64,000 bases of DNA from Apoda limacodes (lineage: Eukaryota; Arthropoda; Insecta; Lepidoptera; Limacodidae): NCBI GenBank assembly GCA_946406115.1, contig OX291545.1, positions 9,810,001 to 9,874,000 of the forward strand, written 5' to 3'. Shown piece after piece: positions 11,334-24,800 of this stretch. The notes beneath the pieces are model-generated. The model worked only from the letters and a program-made list of their open reading frames with translations. It had not been told where the DNA came from and searched no databases. A program made the translations under genes and the position numbers. Numbering within the stretch: the first letter of the stretch is position 1; the number at the start of each line of letters is the position of its first letter.

Positions 11334-12534
11334 CCTGATTCTCGTGCTGATAAAGATAATCTCGAATTCGAGTTCCGTTTAATTTATTAAAACCACCTCC
11401 CCCATCAAAACTATTTAGCTGTCAACAAATACTACTAATTCTGACTGCTTTTCATTCCATTTTCCGTGCGACATCCCAATTCTACTGCTACCGACCACTA
11501 GATGCATGTCGACCGCTAGCGTTCGATCTATGCCTAAAGAGAGGTTCTAAGAATACGAAAAACTATTAAGAAACTATATCCGCACAATTTTTCGACATAT
11601 CTAGTTCAAACTAGTCGATCTATTGACTAGAACAGTTACCGCGATCAACAAGCCATTAAATCAATGAGACATATCGACGGCGATGTACTAATACCTCCTA
11701 TCTGACATTTTGAGCAAAATTGAGTTTCTGATACCGTTCGACTTAAAATTCAATTTCGCATAGCCTGGTAAAATCTTCTAATTGCTCAGACCATAATTGG
11801 CTGAGATAGGGTTTGTAGAAATAACTCCTATGTTTACTACCGAAACATGTCGCTGCTAATAACTTCGAACTGATTAAAGTTATATCCCCTAAGTGTATCA
11901 ACGTTGTCAATGTTGTCAATATTGCTGCTAATTTCCCTATCTGCATTAAAACGCGTGTTTACTCACTCGCTGCTATCGCCTGACTGAGAGTAACAAACGG
12001 AAGATAGCGGCGGATTATGCGATGAGAATGAGTAACCAAAAGTTAGCGGCAGAACACTGGCTAATTTGGTCTACGTGTGTTTGAAGTAACAACGAGTTTT
12101 TTTTATACAATTGTGTGAATTGTGATACGTCATGCCCAAAATAAAAAGAATTAAACACTAAAGTAAGTCCCAGCTTTTAGATGTTAATATTGTAACATTT
12201 AAGCTAAATTTTGTACCGGTACTTTTACGTTTATGTAGAAAAAAGATAGCAAGATTAATAAATCAGATATTCACAAAATTCGAAATAAGAACTCCTAACT
12301 AACAGTTTCTGAGAAATCCATAATTTTAGGCTAAAATCAATAATAACATCTTCAATCTACAATGTTTATAGACTAATTATAATATATTACATTTTTGCAA
12401 CTTAAACTTAAACTTAAACAATTAAACGTTTTTTTCACTTTCTGTAAAATTGTGTTTTTGTCAGATAGGAGATATTCGCACATCGCCGTCGATATCTCAA
12501 ATTCGAAATTAACTCTATCAGCACGAGAATCAGG
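11334..12534. mobile_element. 1.2 kb inverted-repeat DNA element
   Basis: Left end CCTGATTCTCGTGCTGATA at 11334 is matched as a perfect 19-bp inverted copy ending at 12534. The similarity continues inward: the block 'atatcgacggcgatgt' plus 'cctatctgaca' is at about 11668-11710 on the left and inverted at about 12465-12500 on the right, so the left repeat is split by about 260 bp of extra sequence. No transposase is seen inside. Target-site duplication is not resolved, so the superfamily is unknown. Confidence 0.6.
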
Positions 12535-14681
12535 ACCCTGACAAAAGGTTGCAATTTTTATAATTTTACAATAACAGCTGAAGTTTAAGTTTGGCTCTAA
12601 ATTGCCAATAAGTTAAAGTGTGTTTAAGATTCTAGGTATAAAAGACTAACTTATTGTAAGGAACTCCTTTAAGAGGGCAATATATATGTATATACTTAGG
12701 TCAGAAAGCTAAATTCTGCAATATTAACGATGTCTATGTAAATGTGCTAAAAATTATTACATAATGTCATATACATTACTAATACATGTAATTGTTATAT
12801 ACTTCTTAAGTAATTTATACCATAATAACGCCTTGAAACTTTAAATTTTTTGTATGAAATTTACAGTATTTATCGTTTTTTTAGACTTTTTGCTGCAACT
12901 TACAGTCAATGCACTAGATAACAACTAATTTTAATCATTTAATTAAGTTTCGTTACTACTAAATGCAAAACACGTTTAAAAATTTGCATAAGTGTTAAAA
13001 CGATGGACACTTCCAGATATTTTTTAGCATTAAATACAATAAATATAAATCACTCAGTTTAGTAAAGTTTTACAACTTAAATTTTTTCCAATCCTTTAGA
13101 TGCAGTACACATTCAGTACAGGTCACAAAATTTGCACAAAAACGGCGCATTGTCGCCTTTCTACCCTACATCGTAGCCTTAGGCATTGGGAAAAGGGTAC
13201 TTTTTTGTTCAAGAATACAAATCTACAATAAAAGCTACGGATCTAAAACTGAGCGTCATGTATTTTCAGACTTTGTTCTTAACTTTGTCAGCTCAGAAAC
13301 ATGATTTGATGATTTTGGCTCGATAGTTTTATTATTCGAAATTACCTCTTCAAGATCATTAAAACTGAGATTTTAATTTTTTTAAATTACTTAAAGTCTA
13401 TTACATAATATACCTTCAAAATAGCTTACTGATATAGGTAACAATAATACCTAAAATTCAACAGCGGAGAATTTTAATATTAATATTCGTTAATTTTAAA
13501 TAAATTGAATAGATAATTTCTTCGCTTCCAATTTACATTTTTTGGCTACTTCGTGCGCGATGATTTTTTAACCTTGCGTTGAAAGCAGTTAAGATAATTA
13601 TTGCACTTTACTGTGAAATACTCATCAATGCCTCGCCTTAAGAAAACTAACTGCACTATTAGGTTAATAAGTCGTGCAAATTTGCTGAAAAATCTCATAA
13701 TTGAGTAGTTATGTTCTATAGGGGGTAATATTGAATTATTATTATACATCTGTGTCTAAGTATTAAGTACTGGTGCAAGAAGTTATGTAACTTACAATTT
13801 ACAATAAGTAAGAGTAAATATATAATATTATACCTTGCCGATTTGTGAGTGTAATCTATGTACACCAATCTATGTTAGTTCCCCTGATTAATACCTTGCC
13901 GATTTGTGAGTGTAATCTATGTACACCATTCTATGTTAGTTCCCCTGATTAATAAGTGTAAAAGCGAAAAAAATATAGGAATTAAGTACTACTAAAAATC
14001 AATTATGAGTGACGCCAGCAAAAAACAATTTTCAGTCAACTGATTGATTGATTGATCTTGTAGAAAAGTAAAAAAGAAAGAAATTTTTGGAAAACTACTG
14101 ATCTAAAACAACTGATCTAATTTATGTATGTATTTATATAGTATTTTTATATTTAATCAAAATCGATCAATAATTATGATATTCTGATATTCAAATTGCT
14201 TATACTTACCTTTTGAGTTCGTAAGAGTCTAAGTCGAAACTATGGCAAAATCATCTTATATTTGTCAGTACCGTTTTTATATGCGAATATCGTACTTTTT
14301 ACCATAGCTTTTGTTTTAGTTTACAGCAGGTATAAGTGATAAGCACTACATGGTACAGCTATAACGTAGTTATACTGTGGTTCCCGTAGCCCTTATTCTC
14401 AAATTACTATGTGTGTAATAAGTTGTTTGGTGTTTATTTACTGATCTTTACAGATAATCTTATATAGGTATTAGTCCACTGAAATTAGGATGAAATTAAA
14501 CAGCACGTCATATTGTAGGTTTTGAGTTGCAAAACGTGTACTCATATGTACATACAATAAATAAAAGTTTTTATTATTGTTATCATAATAATTTTCTCCT
14601 AAATGCAGTATTAAAGTAAAACTGAAAAACAGAAAAAATCACATATACATTACTTACTTACTTATATATGGACCGACATAT
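12535..14681. other. non-coding stretch
   Basis: AT-rich sequence without recognisable genes. It contains the 61-bp tandem duplication at 13831-13953. Otherwise nothing is seen. Confidence 0.5.
13831..13953. repeat. 61-bp tandem duplication
   Basis: Two copies of a 61-bp unit beginning 'taccttgccgatttgtgagt' start at 13831 and 13892. They differ at about one base ('caatc' versus 'cattc'), so the duplication is young. Confidence 0.85.
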
Positions 14682-15105
14682 GTAGGGTAGACAGAGGCGA
14701 AAAGGGACAGTGTTACTTTAGTTTAAAAAATACAATTACTGACAATAAAATATTGTAGCACCATTTTTTACATAAAATCCAGATCTATGTTGACGGTAAA
14801 AAATTTATATTATTTAATAACGAAGGTAATATTTTATTAGAACTGACTAATTAATGGAGGCACATACACACACATGCATTAATTTGAACATATAAACATT
14901 TCAATCGGTAGGAACGTACTTTATTTTTTTTTTGTAACAACCCTGACAAATTATCGGTGTCTAGCCGCTTGTTGGCATTTTGCGCCGAAACAAAAAAGTT
15001 CGCTCACTATTAATAGTTATTAGGTACGCTATGATAGAGAAGTGTTTTAAAATTGTCTACAATTCTTATTTTGATCCGTATCGCCTCTTTCTATCTTACC
15101 CTACT
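14682..15105. mobile_element. MITE-like inverted repeat, about 420 bp
   Basis: Left 'gtagggtagacagaggcga' (from 14682) and the inverse of right 'tcgcctctttctatcttaccctac' (15081-15104) align with small gaps (TAGGGTA...GAGGCGA). No coding capacity between. TSD not resolved. Confidence 0.4.
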
Positions 15106-17309
15106 ATGAAATTGTGGTTTTAATCAATGAAGTTTTTTTTTAAATCTTTTTATTTATATTAATCGATGTATTTACCCGGGTTATGGATCATCTTTACCAA
15201 CACAATGGCAATTATCGATGCCTTAGCATCTAGAAGCAGTAGCTAGACGGAAGTCAACAAACTCTTCAAAGGCATTTTGTCAATAATTACATACACGTCC
15301 ATTTTTTACTGCTCTAGGGCATTACATTTTTTTACCTGCCAAGAAGTTATCCAAATTCTGGAAAAAGTTGAAATTGAGGGCGGAAGGTCTGACAAGTAAG
15401 GTGTGTGTAAGGTAAGTTTGACGGAGAGCTTCCAATCCTAGCTCTTGTAGCTTGAAGGCCATCTGCTGTGACCAAAAAAAAAATGAGTTGAAAACAAACT
15501 CTAATCAAAAAACAAATTACTTGTTTTTAAAGAAAATTCCATGCTTTTAAAATAAAATTTATTTGAAATTAGCATTCATTAGTCATAGCAGACCCATAAA
15601 AAATTACATTCCAAATGGCCATCAAGACATAGAACGGAAATTTAATAAGTAAATACCATAGGCTACGAGTTCTGTAATCTGTTCTATGGACTGCGCAATA
15701 GCCTCATAAAATTGGCCACATTTTAGAAAGATAGGTACAAAGTTATCCTGTGGTTTTTTTTCTCCTAGACAATACACCACAGTTTCGCTTCGTCTCTGTC
15801 ACTCTTTTACGACTATTTTTTTTTCACATCTGGCTAGGTAATGCACTGTGTCTCTATGTCTATGGTAAAAATCTATTACGTACCTATATTATACAACCCC
15901 TCCCACCCCCTCTATTATAATTTTATGTTCTGTGACTCAAAAACTACAATCAGTTACAGGTTTATTTCCTAATTACCGTAAACTATTTTGTTATTACCTA
16001 TTTTAAAAGCGTTTAATTAATGTCTATAAATAACCGAATAACGCCAACTAAAGATTTGTATGTTTTGAAATTAAACTTTAATTATTCCATAACATTTTAG
16101 TCTAAGGTATTGTAAATATTTTTCCTTAGCATTATAGAGAGTATTGTGAATCAACGTGCCAAATGATTAGATATTTAAAGCCTTTGAACGTAAGCTTCAA
16201 AATTTTGTATTAAATTTATACTTAGTTACATTGAATACTTAGTTTTAGGGTATTTGATCGTCTTCTTATTGATGTTACTGCTCAAAAAGCAATACTTTCT
16301 ACATTTAGATCTGTAAAATACGATAGGTAACACAAATCGTATTTATAACCGTACTTAGCATCTATTTCTACTGAAAATTTCATTTCACTACTAAAGGTTT
16401 ATCCGCACACATCAGTCAAGTCTCGGTCCATAAGTAAAAAAAAGTATGGTCTACAATTTGCACTTATTGACGGGAAATGTCTGATGCATGTAAAGGCGAC
16501 AAATTGCATAAAGCTATATTTACGTGCCAAAAATGTGACAGAAACAAGACGTAGGTTATGTGTGCGGTGAGGCCCTTACGGATGATTTATAAAACTTCCA
16601 CTGCACTATATAGACTGCTAAACAAAATGTCATACAACGAGTACAACCACACAGACAAAAAATAATATAATAGTATAAAATATTATATATATATAGTATA
16701 TTATGTATTATATATATAAACTGAAATAATATCAGGATATTACTGTGTAGTCATAATATTATAATGACAATCATTTAGTTAATCCAGAGGCCTTCACGCA
16801 GCCTGAAAATGTATTGTATTGGCCTCTTACCAGGAAAAGGTAGATTGACAAATGGATAGCATATATATTTAGTACATTATATAAAGAGACCGCACAAAAA
16901 TCTGCATACCACCGGCTATAATAGTTAGCATAAAGTAGTTTTTAAATCCAAGCCAGGGTTCAAACGGTGGTTTTTCATTAGAAACTTTGGCTAGAAATGT
17001 AGAGAGAAGAGAAGAAGCTAGTTTATTGCTCCTCTTATATTATGACAGTAATGTAACTAGATGTAAGTGTAGCTAGTTACAATAATTACCAAATATTACT
17101 CATAAGTTATTTAGAAGCGTTTATTTACGTAGTATAACTATAAGTTCAATTATTAAAATGTAATTTAATTTAAGCACAGCTCTATTTATTACAAACCAGC
17201 GAGTCAAATGTGATTGTTATTAGCAAAAAATGATAGTCAATGAAATAAATTTAACTCGTAAAGAAACGTTCTCTTTGATTTTTAATCATTTTCTTTAATC
17301 TATTTTTGG
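15106..17309. other. non-coding stretch with AT-rich palindrome
   Basis: No gene recognised. 16660-16720 is an AT-only palindromic run ('tattatatatatatagtata') that could form a cruciform or hairpin. The remainder is unremarkable AT-rich sequence. Confidence 0.5.
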
Positions 17310-18215
17310 GACATCTTTAACCACAATAGTAGTTTCAGTATGCACTCCTACCTCGTCATTTAGATCACTTTAAACCTTTAACAGCAATAGATAGATAGTA
17401 GTGTTGGTATGCTTACGTAACTCATTATTTAGCACTATAACAACAATAAATAAATAGTAGTTTTAATATGCTTACCCACCTCATTATTAAGCACTATGAA
17501 TCTTTAGCCACAATAGATAGATAGTAGTGTTGGTATGCTTACGTACTTTATTATTTAGCACTATAACCACAATAAATAAATAGTAGTTTAAGTATGCTTA
17601 CCTATCTCATCATTTAGCACTTTTAATCTTTAGCCACAATAGATGGATAGTAGTTTTAGTATGCTTACCCACCTAATCATTTATCACTATTAATCTTTAG
17701 CCACAATAGATAGACAGTAGTATATATAAATAGTAGTTTTAGTATGCTTACCTTCCTCATCATTTAGCACTTTTAAACTTTAGCCACAAAAGATAGATAG
17801 TAGTCCCGGTAGCTCCACCGGGCTTTTGGGGCGGGACTCTGAAGGAGCCTCAGCCCATATAGCGCCCAACGCTCAAGGGCTTCCCGCGGGGGGAGCCTCG
17901 GCCTGGGTTGTCGCTCTTGGGGTCGTCCCTTCGATCTGAAGGTGAGTCAGCACCAGGAGGGGAGTTCCCCGTTACGCGGTTGTGATTGCGAGTAAATGGG
18001 GGAGAGAAGCGGCCCGGCACTCTTTGATGCCTCGCGTATCCGTGCGTTCGCCGACGAACCCGGGGACATCGGCGTCGTTTTAGGGGGAAGGCCCTATCCG
18101 GATAGATTTTTTCAAGCTTACCGACCTCATCATTCAGCACTTATAATCTTTAGCCACAATAGATAGATAGTAGTTTTAGTATGCTTACCTACCTCATCAT
18201 TTATTGGATATGAAA
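17310..18215. repeat. 60-70 bp minisatellite, interrupted
   Basis: About nine degenerate copies of a unit with 'tagatagtagttttagtatg', 'cttacctacctcatcattta' and 'gcacttttaatctttagcca'. The 'atgcttac' landmark recurs near 17409, 17469, 17537, 17594, 17661, 17748 and 18181. Units vary mainly by gain or loss of GATA/AATA steps. The array is interrupted at 17804-18113 by a GC-rich insertion and resumes after it. Confidence 0.85.
17804..18113 (-). mobile_element. GC-rich insertion in the minisatellite, probable retroposed fragment
   Basis: About 310 bp of strongly GC-rich sequence in an AT-rich array. Read on the minus strand it has an open frame of about 96 codons rich in Arg/Pro/Ser/Gly and ends in a hairpin-forming 'ccggtggagctaccggg'. 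Composition, sharp borders and orientation suggest the 3' part of a GC-rich non-LTR element (R1-group-like), but no diagnostic domain is present. The frame is not claimed as a gene. Confidence 0.4.
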
Positions 18216-18229
18216 CTTGATGAAATCTG

Positions 18230-18437
18230 TTTTTTTTATCCATGACCTGAAAACGCTATTTTGGAATTTCTTGAAATCCATGATTTCAAGAGACAAATCA
18301 AAAGTCAAGCAAATCGAAAAGAATTACGACAAATCCGAAGATACCTCAAACGTCAAAATCGGTTCTGTACTTACTTTTTAAACTAGGAACTAGTATATAG
18401 CCCAATATGACGTTTTCAGGTCATTGATAAAAAAAAA
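18230..18437. mobile_element. small MITE-like inverted repeat
   Basis: Left 'ttttttatccatgacctgaa' and right 'ttcaggtcattgataaaaaa' (inverted copy with one mismatch in the central part) enclose about 200 bp without coding capacity. It lies directly after the minisatellite and 170 bp before the foldback element. Confidence 0.45.
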
Positions 18438-18611
18438 GAACTTTTTAGTTTTTTCGAAAATAATTGTTTCTTATCCATCCTTTATATAGTCCGGCTGAAC
18501 GCGCTGAAGCATGAATCATGCTAATATGTACAAAAGTTGGCAGAATGTGCCTGCGACCAGTAAAATAGGTACCAGCGCCCTCAGTAGGTATAGCCCAATA
18601 ATAAATACCGG

Positions 18612-18841
18612 TGTGAAGTTAGCGGCCTAAGTTAGCGGCCTTTTATAATCCGACCAAATTAAAAAGTAAGGATTTTAATGAAATAATTTACTGAATAAAC
18701 GGATATAATAATAAATAGACCAAAATAATTTGAAACCGGTAAAAAATTAAACAAATATATATATAATTTAAATAATAAAAAATTAAAGTTAACGAAAACT
18801 TCACAATGTGATACTTATCGGCCTAAAAGGTCATTATAAAA
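18612..18841 (+). repeat. left terminal unique segment of the foldback element
   Basis: Starts with two direct GTTAGCGGCC motifs 13 bp apart, then 'ttttataatccgaccaaatt', and passes through 'ggtaaaaaattaaacaaata' into the first array unit. Its inverted partner is about 30475-30703. Confidence 0.85.
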
Positions 18842-21800
18842 ATGCGGTAACACTTAGTGACGCATATCAAATTGAGCCTCTTTAAACCAGAAACCATATC
18901 AAGTTTTCAAATCACACCTATCTAGGGGTTAAGTGTGAGAAAAATGGTTAGCGGCCTAAAAATTATTTTCTTTCAAAATTTCAAACACACCGTAAATCTG
19001 TTGGTTAAGGAAAAAGTTACAATCAAATGCTGTTGAAACAAGCATTTTGTATTGTTCTTATTAATAAATATTGCTACATGTGTTATACCTCTTCTATTTA
19101 AATAAAAAAATAAAAGTTGAAGAAAATTTCACAATGTGATATTTATTGGCATAAAAAGTCATCATGAAAATGCGGTAACACTTAGTGACGCATATCAAAT
19201 TGAGCCTCTTTAAACCAAAAACCATATCAAGTTTTCAAATCACACCTATCTCGGGGTTAACTGTGAGAAAAATGGTTAGCGGCGTAAAAAATATTTTCTT
19301 TCAAAATTTCAAACACACCGTAAATCTGTTAGTTGAGGAAAAAGTTACAATCAAATGCTGTTGAAACAAGCATTTTGTATTGTTCTTATTAATAAATATT
19401 GCTACATGTGTAATACCTCTTCTATTTAAATAATAAAAAAATAAAAGTTGAAGAAAATTTCACAATGTGATACTTATTGGCATAAAAAGTCATCATGAAA
19501 ATGCGGTAACACTTAGTGACGCATATCAAATTGAGCCTCTTTAAACCAGAAACCATATCAAGTTTTCAAATCACACCTATCTCGGGGTTAACTGTGAGAA
19601 AAGTGGTTAGCGGCGTAAAAAATATTTTCTTTCAAAATTTCAAACACACCGTAAATCTGTTGGTTAATGAAAAAGTAACAATCAAAGGCTGTTGAAACAA
19701 GCATTTTGTATTGTTCTTATTAATAAATATTGCTACGTGTGTAATACCTCTCCTATTTAAATAATAAAAAAATAAAAGTTGAAGAAAATTTCACAATGTG
19801 ATACTTATTGGCATAAAAAGTCATCATGAAAATGCGGTAACACTTAGTGACGCATATCAAATTGAGCCTCTTTAAACCAGAAACCATATCAAGTTTTCAA
19901 ATCACACCTATCTCGGGGTTAACTAAGAGAAAAATGGTTAGCGGCCTAAAAATTATTTTCTTTCAAAATTTCAAACACACCGTAAATCTGTTGGTTAAGG
20001 AAAAAGTTACAATCAAATGCTGTTGAAACAAGCATTTTGTATTGTTCTTATTAATAAATATTGCTACATGTGTAATACCTCTCCTATTTAAATAATAAAA
20101 AAATAAAAGTTGAAGAAAATTTCACAATGTGATACTTATTGGCATAAAAAGTCATCATGAAAATGCGGTAACACTTAGTGACGCATATCAAATTGAGCCT
20201 CTTTAAACCAAAAAACCATATCAAGTTTTCAAATCACACCTATCTCGGGGTTAACTGTGAGAAAAATGGTTAGCGGCCTAAAAAATATTTTCTTTCAAAA
20301 TTTCAAACACACCGTAAATCTGTTGGTTAAGGAAAAAGTTACAATCAAATGCTGTTGAAACAAGCATTTTGTATTGTTCTTATTAATAAATATTGCTGCA
20401 TGTGTAATACCTCTTCTATTTAAATGATAAAAAAATAAAAGTTGAAGAAAATTTCACAATGTGATATTTATTGGCATAAAAAGTCATCATGAAAATGCGG
20501 TAACACTTAGTGACGCATATCAAATTGAGCCTCTTTAAACCAGAAACCATATCAAGTTTTCAAATCACACCTATCTCGGGGTTAACTGTGAGAAAAATGG
20601 TTAGCGGCCTAAAAAATATTTTCTTTCAAAATTTCAAACACACCGTAAATCTGTTGGTTAATGAAAAAGTAACAATCAAAGGCTGTTGAAACAAGCATTT
20701 TGTATTGTTCTTATTAATAAATATTGCTACATGTGTAATACCTCTCCTATTTAAATAATAAAAAAATAAAAGTTGAAGAAAATTTCACAATGTGATACTT
20801 ATTGGCATAAAAAGTCATCATGAAAATGCGGTAACACTTAGTGACGCATATCAAATTGAGCCTTTTTAAACCAGAAACCATATCAAGTTCTCAAATCACA
20901 CCTATCTCGGGGTTAACTGTGAGAAAAGTGGTTAGCGGCGTAAAAAATATTTTCATTCAAAATTTCAAACACACCGTAAATCTGTTGGTTAAGGAAAAAG
21001 TTACAATTAAATGCTGTTGAAACAAACATTTTGTATTGTTCTTATTAATAAATATTGCTGCATGTGTAATACCTCTTCTATTTAAATAATAAAAAATAAA
21101 AGTTGAAGAAAATTTCACAATGTGATATTTATTGGCATAAAAAGTCATCATGAAAATGCGGTAACACTTAGTGACGCATATCAAATTGAGCCTCTTTAAA
21201 CCAGAAACCATATCAAGTTTTCAAATCACACCTATCTCGGGGTTAACTGTGAGAAAAATGGTTAGCGGCGTAAAAATTATTTTCTTTCAAAATTTCAAAC
21301 ACACCGTAAATCTGTTAGTTGAGGAAATAAATGTCAAAGAAAATTTGACCATGTGATACATATCGGCCTAAAAGTTTTTGATAAAAATGCGGTTTCACTT
21401 AGTGACGCATATCAAATTGAGCCTCTTTAAACCAGAAACCATATCAAGTTTTCAAATCACACCTATCTCGGAGTTAACTAAGAGAAAAATGGTTAGCGGC
21501 CTAAAAATTATTTTCTTTCAAAATTTCAAACACACCGTAAATCTGTTGGTTAAGGAAAAAGTTACAATCAAATGCTGTTGAAACAAGCATTTTGTATTGT
21601 TCTTATTAATAAATATTGCTGCATGTGTAATACCTCTTCTATTTAAATGATAAAAAAATAAAAGTTGAAGAAAATTTCACAATGTGATACTTATTGGCAT
21701 AAAAAGTCATCATGAAAATGCGGTAACACTTAGTGACGCATATCAAATTGAGCCTCTTTAAACCAGAAACCATATCAAGTTTTCAAATCACACCTATCTC

Positions 21801-24800
21801 GGGGTTAACTAAGAGAAAAATGGTTAGCGGCCTAAAAATTATTTTCTTTCAAAATTTCAAACACACCGTAAATCTGTTGGTTAAGGAAAAAGTTACAATC
21901 AAATGCTGTTGAAACAAGCATTTTGTATTGTTCTTATTAATAAATATTGCTGCATGTGTAATACCTCTTCTATTTAAATGATAAAAAAATAAAAGTTGAA
22001 GAAAATTTCACAATGTGATATTTATTGGCATAAAAAGTCATCATGAAAATGCGGTAACACTTAGTGACGCATATCAAATTGAGCCTCTTTAAACCAGAAA
22101 CCATATCAAGTTTTCAAATCACACCTATCTCGGGGTTAACTGTGAGAAAAATGGTTAGCGGCCTAAAAAATATTTTCTTTCATAATTTCAAACACACCGT
22201 AAATCTGTTGGTTAAGGAAAAAGTTACAATCAAATGCTGTTGAAACAAGCATTTTGTATTGTTCTTATTAATAAATATTGCTACATGTGTAATACCTCTC
22301 CTATTTAAATAATAAAAAAATAAAAGTTGAAGAAAATTTCACAATGTGATACTTATTGGCATAAAAAGTCATCATGAAAATGCGGTAACACTTAGTGACG
22401 CATATCAAATTGAGCCTCTTTAAACCAGAAACCATATCAAGTTTTCAAATCACACCTATCTCGGGGTTAACTGTGAGAAAAATGGTTAGCGGCCTAAAAA
22501 ATATTTTCTTTCAAAATTTCAAACACACCGTAAATCTGTTGGTTAAGGAAAAAGTTACAATCAAATGCTGTTGAAACAAGCATTTTGTATTGTTCTTATT
22601 AATAAATATTGCTGCATATGTAATACCTCTTCTATTTAAATAATAAAAAAATAAAAGTTGAAGAAAATTTCACAATGTGATACTTATTGGCATAAAAAGT
22701 CATCATGAAAATGCGGTAACACTTAGTGACGCATATCAAATTGAGCCTCTTTAAACCAGAAACCATATCAAGTTTTCAAATCACACCTATCTCGGGGTTA
22801 ACTAAGAGAAAAATGGTTAGCGGCCTAAAAATTATTTTCTTTCAAAATTTCAAACACACCGTAAATCTGTTGGTTAAGGAAAAAGTTACAATCAAATGCT
22901 GTTGAAACAAGCATTTTGTATTGTTCTTATTAATAAATATTGCTACATGTGTTATACCTCTTCTATTTAAATAAAAAAATAAAAGTTGAAGAAAATTTCA
23001 CAATGTGATATTTATTGGCATAAAAAGTCATCATGAAAATGCGGTAACACTTAGTGACGCATATCAAATTGAGCCTCTTTAAACCAAAAACCATATCAAG
23101 TTTTCAAATCACACCTATCTCGGGGTTAACTGTGAGAAAAATGGTTAGCGGCGTAAAAAATATTTTCTTTCAAAATTTCAAACACACCGTAAATCTGTTA
23201 GTTGAGGAAAAAGTTACAATCAAATGCTGTTGAAACAAGCATTTTGTATTGTTCTTATTAATAAATATTGCTACATGTGTAATACCTCTTCTATTTAAAT
23301 AATAAAAAAATAAAAGTTGAAGAAAATTTCACAATGTGATACTTATTGGCATAAAAAGTCATCATGAAAATGCGGTAACACTTAGTGACGCATATCAAAT
23401 TGAGCCTCTTTAAACCAGAAACCATATCAAGTTTTCAAATCACACCTATCTCGGGGTTAACTAAGAGAAAAATGGTTAGCGGCCTAAAAATTATTTTCTT
23501 TCAAAATTTCAAACACACCGTAAATCTGTTGGTTAAGGAAAAAGTTACAATCAAATGCTGTTGAAACAAGCATTTTGTATTGTTCTTATTAATAAATATT
23601 GCTGCATGTGTAATACCTCTTCTATTTAAATGATAAAAAAATAAAAGTTGAAGAAAATTTCACAATGTGATATTTATTGGCATAAAAAGTCATCATGAAA
23701 ATGCGGTAACACTTAGTGACGCATATCAAATTGAGCCTCTTTAAACCAGAAACCATATCAAGTTTTCAAATCACACCTATCTCGGGGTTAACTGTGAGAA
23801 AAATGGTTAGCGGCCTAAAAAATATTTTCTTTCAAAATTTCAAACACACCGTAAATCTGTTGGTTAATGAAAAAGTAACAATCAAAGGCTGTTGAAACAA
23901 GCATTTTGTATTGTTCTTATTAATAAATATTGCTACATGTGTAATACCTCTCCTATTTAAATAATAAAAAAATAAAAGTTGAAGAAAATTTCACAATGTG
24001 ATACTTATTGGCATAAAAAGTCATCATGAAAATGCGGTAACACTTAGTGACGCATATCAAATTGAGCCTCTTTAAACCAGAAACCATATCAAGTTTTCAA
24101 ATCACACCTATCTCGGGGTTAACTGTGAGAAAAATGGTTAGCGGCCTAAAAAATATTTTCTTTCAAAATTTCAAACACACCGTAAATCTGTTGGTTAAGG
24201 AAAAAGTTACAATCAAATGCTGTTGAAACAAGCATTTTGTATTGTTCTTATTAATAAATATTGCTGCATGTGTAATACCTCTTCTATTTAAATAATAAAA
24301 AAATAAAAGTTGAAGAAAATTTCACAATGTGATACTTATTGGCATAAAAAGTCATCATGAAAATGCGGTAACACTTAGTGACGCATATCAAATTGAGCCT
24401 CTTTAAACCAGAAACCATATCAAGTTTTCAAATCACACCTATCTCGGGGTTAACTAAGAGAAAAATGGTTAGCGGCCTAAAAATTATTTTCTTTCAAAAT
24501 TTCAAACACACCGTAAATCTGTTGGTTAAGGAAAAAGTTACAATCAAATGCTGTTGAAACAAGCATTTTGTATTGTTCTTATTAATAAATATTGCTACAT
24601 GTGTAATACCTCTCCTATTTAAATAATAAAAAAATTAAAGTTGAAGAAAATTTCACAATGTGATACTTATTGGCATAAAAAGTCATCATGAAAATGCGGT
24701 AACACTTAGTGACGCATATCAAATTGAGCCTTTTTAAACCAGAAACCATATCAAGTTCTCAAATCACACCTATCTCGGGGTTAACTGTGAGAAAAGTGGT

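Noticed and set aside
17850..18140. 96-codon minus-strand ORF rich in Arg/Pro/Ser
   Set aside because: It spans the border between the GC-rich insertion and the minisatellite, starts in minisatellite sequence, and has no recognisable domain; kept only as part of the insertion.
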